From CAMLIZ01 sp966212505 (GTDB lineage: Bacteria; Pseudomonadota; Gammaproteobacteria; Burkholderiales; Burkholderiaceae_C): a DNA stretch of 64,000 nt. Where the stretch lies: contig CBIHRS010000009.1 of assembly GCA_966212505.1 (NCBI GenBank), forward strand, positions 62,001 to 126,000, in the 5' to 3' direction. The notes under the pieces are model-generated. The model worked only from the letters and a program-made list of their open reading frames with translations, was not told the DNA's origin and searched no databases. Both the position numbers and the translations under genes were made by a program. Shown here piece after piece: positions 59,647 to 64,000 of the stretch (the first letter of the stretch is position 1; each line of letters begins with the position of its first letter).

Positions 59647-61521
59647 ATGTGCGGCATCAGCGGCATCTACGGCTTCGACGGCGCGCCGGCCGACATCGGC
59701 CACCTGCAGCGCATGACCGACGCACTGGCCCACCGCGGGCCCGACGGCGACGGGCGCTACCTGCAGCACAACGTGGGCCTGGGGCATCGGCGGCTGAGCA
59801 TCATCGACCTCGACGGCGGCGCACAGCCGCTGGCCAACGAGAACGGCACGGTGCACGTGGTGTTCAACGGCGAGATCTACAACTTCGTCGAGTTGCGGGC
59901 CGAGCTGGAGCAGGCCGGCCACCGCTTCAAGACCCGCTCCGACACCGAGGTCATCGTCCACGGCTATGAGCAGTGGGGCGCGCAGTGCGTCGACCACTTC
60001 AACGGCATCTTCGCGTTCGCGCTGTGGGACGAAGTGGCGCGACGCCTGTTCCTGGCGCGCGATCACCTCGGCGTGAAACCGCTGTACTACACGGTGACCC
60101 GCGGCCAGCTGCTGTTCGGCTCCGAGATCAAGGCGCTGCTCGCCCACCCCGCCTGTCCCCGCGCCGTCGACATCGCGGCGCTGGGTCAGCTGTTCACCTT
60201 CCGCTACGTGCCGTCGCCGCAGACGCTGTTCGAGGGCATCAGCAAGCTGCCGCCCGGCCACAGCATGACGGTCGACGACACCGGCATCGCGATCCAGCGC
60301 CACTGGGCACGGATCCCGTCGCACCGCGACGACGCGAGCGAGGCGCAGCTCGTCGACGAATACAACGAGCTGGTCGCCAGCGCGGTGAAGCTGCAGCTGC
60401 GCAGCGACGTGCCGGTGGGCCTGTTCCTCAGCTCGGGCGTCGATTCGGCCGCGCTGCTCTCGCTGATGCGGCGCCAGAGCCACGCGCCGATCCACACCTT
60501 CACGATCGGATTCGAAGGCGGCGAGCGCAGCAACGAGACCGACGACGCGCGCGAGCTCGCGCGCGACTTCGGCGCCGACCACACCGAGATGATGGTCAGC
60601 CCCGACGACTACGAGCGCTACTTCGAGCGCTACATGTGGGATGTCGAGGAGCCGGTGGGCAACGAGACCGCGGCGGCCTTCTACTTCGTCAGCATGATCG
60701 CCAGCCGCCACGTCAAGGTGGTGCTCACCGGGCAAGGCGCTGACGAGCCATGGGGCGGCTACCACCGACACCTCGGCGTGAAGCTGTCGGAGTACTACCG
60801 CAGGCTGCCGCGCATGGTCACCGACGGCCTCAAGGGCGCGGTGCTCGCGCTGCCCCGCAACGAGCGGCTCAAGCGCGGCGTGCTGGCGCTCGACGAGCCG
60901 GACGTGCTGACACGCTTCGCGAAGATCTACTCGTTCTTCACGCCCGAGATGCGGGCCCAGCTCTTCAACCCGCCGGCCTGCGGCGCCGGCAGCCCCCGGC
61001 ACGACAGCGGGGAGGCGCTCGCCTCGCTGCAGCACGACGTGCGCCAGCTCGACCCGCTGAGCCAGATGCTCTACATCGACACCCGCGCCGGCCTGCCCGA
61101 CGACCTGCTGATGGTCAACGACAAGATGTCGATGGCCAATTCCATCGAGTCGCGTGTGCCCTACCTCGATGTGCGGCTGGTCGAGTTCGTCGAGAGCCTG
61201 CCGGCGCGCTACAAGCTGCACTTCATGCGCGGGAAGTACCTGCACAAGAAGGCACTCGAGCGCTGGGTTCCGCCCGGCGTGGCGCACCGCAGGAAGAAGG
61301 GCTTCGACAACCCGGTGCAGCAATGGCTGCGCGACCGGCTGCGCGCGCGGGTCGACTCGCTGCTGTTCAGCGGCGACGCCTGCATCCGCCGCTACTTCGA
61401 TGTCGACTACGTCCGCCGCATCGTGCAGCTCCACCAGGAGGGGCGCGAAAACTACATGCGGCACATCTACCTGCTGATCTCGTTCGAGATGTGGCACCGC
61501 CAATTCATCGGGAGCGCGTGA
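59647..61521 (+). CDS. asnB: Asparagine-synthase-type amidotransferase (XrtA locus)
   Basis: The 624-residue protein has an N-terminal class II glutamine amidotransferase domain with the nucleophile Cys2 (MCGISGIYG), AHRGPDGDG and VVFNGEIYNF, and a C-terminal ATP-binding synthetase domain with the pyrophosphate loop LFLSSGVDSAALL and TGQGADEPWGGYHRH. In polysaccharide loci such proteins probably amidate a sugar acid or peptide group rather than make free asparagine. Its size fits the amidotransferases found with PEP-CTERM/XrtA polysaccharide genes. It shares TGATG with the next gene. Confidence 0.92.
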   Translation: MCGISGIYGFDGAPADIGHLQRMTDALAHRGPDGDGRYLQHNVGLGHRRLSIIDLDGGAQPLANENGTVHVVFNGEIYNFVELRAELEQAGHRFKTRSDTEVIVHGYEQWGAQCVDHFNGIFAFALWDEVARRLFLARDHLGVKPLYYTVTRGQLLFGSEIKALLAHPACPRAVDIAALGQLFTFRYVPSPQTLFEGISKLPPGHSMTVDDTGIAIQRHWARIPSHRDDASEAQLVDEYNELVASAVKLQLRSDVPVGLFLSSGVDSAALLSLMRRQSHAPIHTFTIGFEGGERSNETDDARELARDFGADHTEMMVSPDDYERYFERYMWDVEEPVGNETAAAFYFVSMIASRHVKVVLTGQGADEPWGGYHRHLGVKLSEYYRRLPRMVTDGLKGAVLALPRNERLKRGVLALDEPDVLTRFAKIYSFFTPEMRAQLFNPPACGAGSPRHDSGEALASLQHDVRQLDPLSQMLYIDTRAGLPDDLLMVNDKMSMANSIESRVPYLDVRLVEFVESLPARYKLHFMRGKYLHKKALERWVPPGVAHRRKKGFDNPVQQWLRDRLRARVDSLLFSGDACIRRYFDVDYVRRIVQLHQEGRENYMRHIYLLISFEMWHRQFIGSA

Positions 61522-62483
61522 TGGACGTCTCGGTCTGCATCGTCAACTGGAACACCCGCGAACTGCTCGCACGCTGCCTGCAATCGATCCGCGCGCACAC
61601 GGCCGGGCTCGAGGTGGAAGTCATCGTCGTCGACAACGCATCGTCGGACGGCAGCGCCGCGATGGTCGCGCTCGCGTTCCCCGAGGCCCTGCTCATCGAG
61701 CCGGGCGCGAATCTCGGCTTCGCGCGCGGCTGCAACCTGGCTGCGGCCTCGGCATCGGGCGACTGCGTGCTCTTCCTGAACCCCGACACCGAGCTCGCGA
61801 CGAACGCGATCCACGGCATGTGGCGCTTCCTGATGGACAGCCCGTCCCATGGCGCGGTCGGATGCCAACTGCTCAACGCCGACGGCTCGATCCAGCCCAC
61901 CTGCGCCGCCGGCCTGCCCACGCCGCGCAACGAGCTCAGCTCGCTGCTGTTCCTCGACCGGGTGTTCCCCCACAGCCGCGCCTTCCGCTCGCGCGAGCAG
62001 GCCGACGGTGGCCACGCCGGTAGCCGCGATGCCCAATGCCTGTCGGGCGGCTGCATGATGTTGCCGCGCACCCTCGTGCAGCGGCTGGGCGGCTTCGACG
62101 AACGCCTGTTCATGTACGGCGAGGACCTCGACCTGTGCTGCCGCATTCGCCGCGAAGGGCTGCGCCTGCACTACCTCGCCAGCGAGTCCATCTACCACCA
62201 TGAGGGCTCGGCCAGCCGCCAGCTCGGCCGCAGCTTCGCGCCGCTGCGCCAGCGCGCGGCCAACTGCTACGTGCTGCGCAAGCACTTCGGCCGCGCCTCG
62301 GCCGCCGGCTACCGCGGCGCGGTGCTGCTCGGGTCGTGCGCGCGGCTGCTCGGCGCGCTCGCGCTGGCGCCGCTGTCGCTGATGGGTCGACGTTCGGGCC
62401 GTCGGGCGCTGTGGTCGTTCATCGGCCGGCACGCCGATCTCTTCATGTGGTCCATCGGCTTCTACGGGAGGCTTTCCAAATGA
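61521..62483 (+). CDS. Glycosyltransferase family 2 (rhamnosyltransferase-like)
   Basis: The 320-residue GT-A protein has VSVCIVNWNTRELLARCL, IVVDNASSDGSA, GANLGFARGCN, the metal motif LFLNPDTEL, and MYGEDLDLCCRIRREG. The NLGFA...N and GEDLDL pattern is typical of rhamnosyl- and related transferases. The C-terminus has a hydrophobic stretch (LGALALAPLSLMG). Confidence 0.9.
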   Translation: MDVSVCIVNWNTRELLARCLQSIRAHTAGLEVEVIVVDNASSDGSAAMVALAFPEALLIEPGANLGFARGCNLAAASASGDCVLFLNPDTELATNAIHGMWRFLMDSPSHGAVGCQLLNADGSIQPTCAAGLPTPRNELSSLLFLDRVFPHSRAFRSREQADGGHAGSRDAQCLSGGCMMLPRTLVQRLGGFDERLFMYGEDLDLCCRIRREGLRLHYLASESIYHHEGSASRQLGRSFAPLRQRAANCYVLRKHFGRASAAGYRGAVLLGSCARLLGALALAPLSLMGRRSGRRALWSFIGRHADLFMWSIGFYGRLSK

Positions 62484-63757
62484 ACAAGATCCTGCTGCTG
62501 GGCGCGAGCTTCGGCACCGGCAACATGGGCGTGGGCGCGCTGGCGGCCGGTGCTCTCACGGTACTGTCGAAGCGCTACCCCGACGCGGAGGTCGCGCTGC
62601 TCGACTACGGGCGCGAGCCGGAGGTGGCGATGGCACGGGTGGGCGGCAGGACGATCATCGTGCGGCTGCTGAACCTCCGGTTCTCGTGGAAGGTCCTGCT
62701 GCCGAACAACGTGGCGGCGCTGCTCACCCTCGCGTTCCTGTCGCACTGGCTGGGCAAGGACCTGCGCCTGCGGCTGATCCGCCGCAACGCCTGGCTGCGC
62801 GCGATCGCCGAGGCCGATGCCGCGGTCGCCGTATCGGGCGGCGACAGCTTCAGTGACCTCTACGGCGCGGGCCGCTTCTTCTACGTCACGCTGCCGCAGC
62901 TGCTGGCGCTCAGCCTGGGCGTCAAGCTCATCATGCTGCCGCAGACCATCGGCCCGTTCCGCAGCGCGCCAGCCCGTTGGATCGCGAGCTTCCTGGTGCG
63001 CCGTGCGGAGCGCGTCTACTCGCGCGACGAAGCCGGCGTCATCGAGATCAGGAAGCTGGCCGGCGCGCCCGGCAAGGAGGCGAAGGACTGCTTCTGCTAC
63101 GACATGGGCTTCGTCGTCGAGCCGCACCGCCCGCGCGAACTCGACCTGGGCGGCCTCGACGTGCAGCGCGTCCATCAGAGCCGGTCGATCGTGGGGCTCA
63201 ACGTCAGCGGCCTGCTGCTGATGGGTGGCTACACCGGCCGCAACATGTTCGACCTGAAGCTCGACTACAGTGCACTCGTCGACCGACTGGTAGCGCTGTT
63301 CATCGACGAGAAGAACGCGGCCGTGCTGCTGATCCCGCACGTCTTCGGCAAGGCCGATGAGAGCGACGCGGTCGCCGCGCGCATGGTGCACGAGCGCCTG
63401 AGGGCGAGGCATCCGCAGCACCTCTACTCCGCCCAGGGCCGTTACGACCAGAACGAGATCAAGCACGTGATCGGCTTGTGCGACTTCTTCGTCGGGTCGC
63501 GCATGCATGCCTGCATCGCCGCGCTGTCGCAGGACATCCCCGCCGTGGGCGTGGCCTACAGCGACAAGTTCGCCGGCGTGTTCGACAGCGTCGGCGCCGG
63601 CCACATGGTGGCCGACGCGCGGCGCCTCGGCCTCGACGAGGCGGTCGCCGCCGTCTCGCACGCCTTCGACCACCGCAGCGCCGAACGCGTGCGGCTGCGT
63701 GCGACCATGCCGGCCATCAAGGCGCGTGTGCTCCATCTGCTGGACACGGCCGCATGA
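62480..63757 (+). CDS. Polysaccharide pyruvyl transferase family protein
   Basis: The 425-residue protein has ILLLGASFGTGNMGVGAL, VAVSGGDSFSDLYG, LPQTIGPF and SRMHACIAALSQDIP, the pattern of WcaK/CsaB pyruvyl transferases, which use phosphoenolpyruvate to put a pyruvate ketal on a sugar. This would give the polymer a negative charge. Its ATG overlaps the preceding stop, and the next gene is an iron-sulfur protein of a kind often found beside pyruvyl transferases. Confidence 0.88.
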   Translation: MNKILLLGASFGTGNMGVGALAAGALTVLSKRYPDAEVALLDYGREPEVAMARVGGRTIIVRLLNLRFSWKVLLPNNVAALLTLAFLSHWLGKDLRLRLIRRNAWLRAIAEADAAVAVSGGDSFSDLYGAGRFFYVTLPQLLALSLGVKLIMLPQTIGPFRSAPARWIASFLVRRAERVYSRDEAGVIEIRKLAGAPGKEAKDCFCYDMGFVVEPHRPRELDLGGLDVQRVHQSRSIVGLNVSGLLLMGGYTGRNMFDLKLDYSALVDRLVALFIDEKNAAVLLIPHVFGKADESDAVAARMVHERLRARHPQHLYSAQGRYDQNEIKHVIGLCDFFVGSRMHACIAALSQDIPAVGVAYSDKFAGVFDSVGAGHMVADARRLGLDEAVAAVSHAFDHRSAERVRLRATMPAIKARVLHLLDTAA

Positions 63758-64000
63758 AGAACGCCGTCGACATCGCACGGCAACGCCTGTGCACGGGTTG
63801 CGGCGCCTGCGCCTACGTCTGCCCGGAGCAGCGGGTGCGGCTCGTGGACCTGCCGGGCGAGGGCCTGCGGCCGACGATCGCGCCGGGCGGCTGCGAAGGC
63901 TGCACCGCCTGCGTGGCGGTGTGCCCCGGCCTCGGCATCGCGCACCCGACCGCGCGGCAGGATGCGCCGCTGATCAACGACCTCGCACAGAGCTGGGGCC
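63754..64000 (+). CDS. Iron-sulfur protein, FrhB/FdhB type, 3' end outside window
   Basis: The visible 82 residues carry two 4Fe-4S cluster motifs, CTGCGACAYVCP and CEGCTACVAVCPG, preceded by a short basic start. This is the N-terminus of coenzyme-F420-hydrogenase beta-subunit-like proteins, which occur beside pyruvyl transferases in polysaccharide loci, where their role is not established. ATG 63754 overlaps the previous stop (ATGA). The rest lies beyond base 64000. Confidence 0.82.
   Translation, partial: MKNAVDIARQRLCTGCGACAYVCPEQRVRLVDLPGEGLRPTIAPGGCEGCTACVAVCPGLGIAHPTARQDAPLINDLAQSWG

Noticed and set aside
58936..61503. 855-codon minus-strand ORF opposite the glycosyltransferase and amidotransferase genes
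   Set aside because: It is antisense to a complete AsnB-type protein with all motifs.

Overview
The window is high-GC DNA (about two thirds G+C or more over most of its length). Its genes overlap by 1 or 4 bases in long runs. The gene content fits a betaproteobacterium of the order Burkholderiales, near the Rubrivivax/Leptothrix/Piscinibacter group. This placement rests on gene style and on the PEP-CTERM/XrtA-type exopolysaccharide genes; no rRNA or tRNA was seen to confirm it.

Left part (1-16.9 kb, all minus strand): a natural-product assembly line transcribed towards the left edge. In order of transcription it has a type II thioesterase; a 3858-residue hybrid synthase (fatty-acyl-AMP ligase, ACP, KS, AT, C-MT, DH, KR, ACP, heterocyclization, Cys-type adenylation, PCP); a stand-alone methyltransferase related to the embedded one; and an NRPS with condensation, adenylation and PCP domains that runs off the window. 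The expected intermediate is a fatty acid extended by one malonate unit, possibly alpha-methylated and unsaturated, joined to a cysteine-derived thiazoline and then to a further, unassigned amino acid.

Middle part (16.9-32 kb): accessory DNA. The stretch 16.9-22 kb is visibly poorer in G+C and holds orphan or eroded small genes and a three-gene operon of exported proteins, divergent from a winged-helix regulator. Next come an AraC regulator/esterase divergent pair, a glycine-rich protein with an unknown partner, a Crp/Fnr regulator flanked by small ORFs, an RtcB-family ligase, and a PEP-CTERM HAF-repeat protein whose end overlaps rtcB.

32-40 kb: a translationally coupled operon of three exported proteins. 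These are a WD40 lipoprotein, a deacetylase-like protein and a dimethylformamidase-beta-like lipoprotein. The last two both end in Big_5/DUF4082-type modules, and their 3' ends are nearly identical.

Right part (40-64 kb): a large exopolysaccharide locus built around a divergent promoter region at 45.65-45.79 kb. Leftwards run chain-length determinant, tyrosine autokinase, and four amino-sugar genes (acetyltransferase, oxidoreductase, aminotransferase, NeuD-type acyltransferase). Rightwards run a priming sugar transferase, an epimerase, a second aminotransferase, flippase, several glycosyltransferases, a polymerase-like membrane protein, methyltransferase, deacetylase, AsnB-type amidotransferase, pyruvyl transferase and an iron-sulfur protein cut by the right edge. 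Together they would make, decorate, flip, polymerise and length-control a polysaccharide. The exosortase expected with PEP-CTERM proteins is not in this window.
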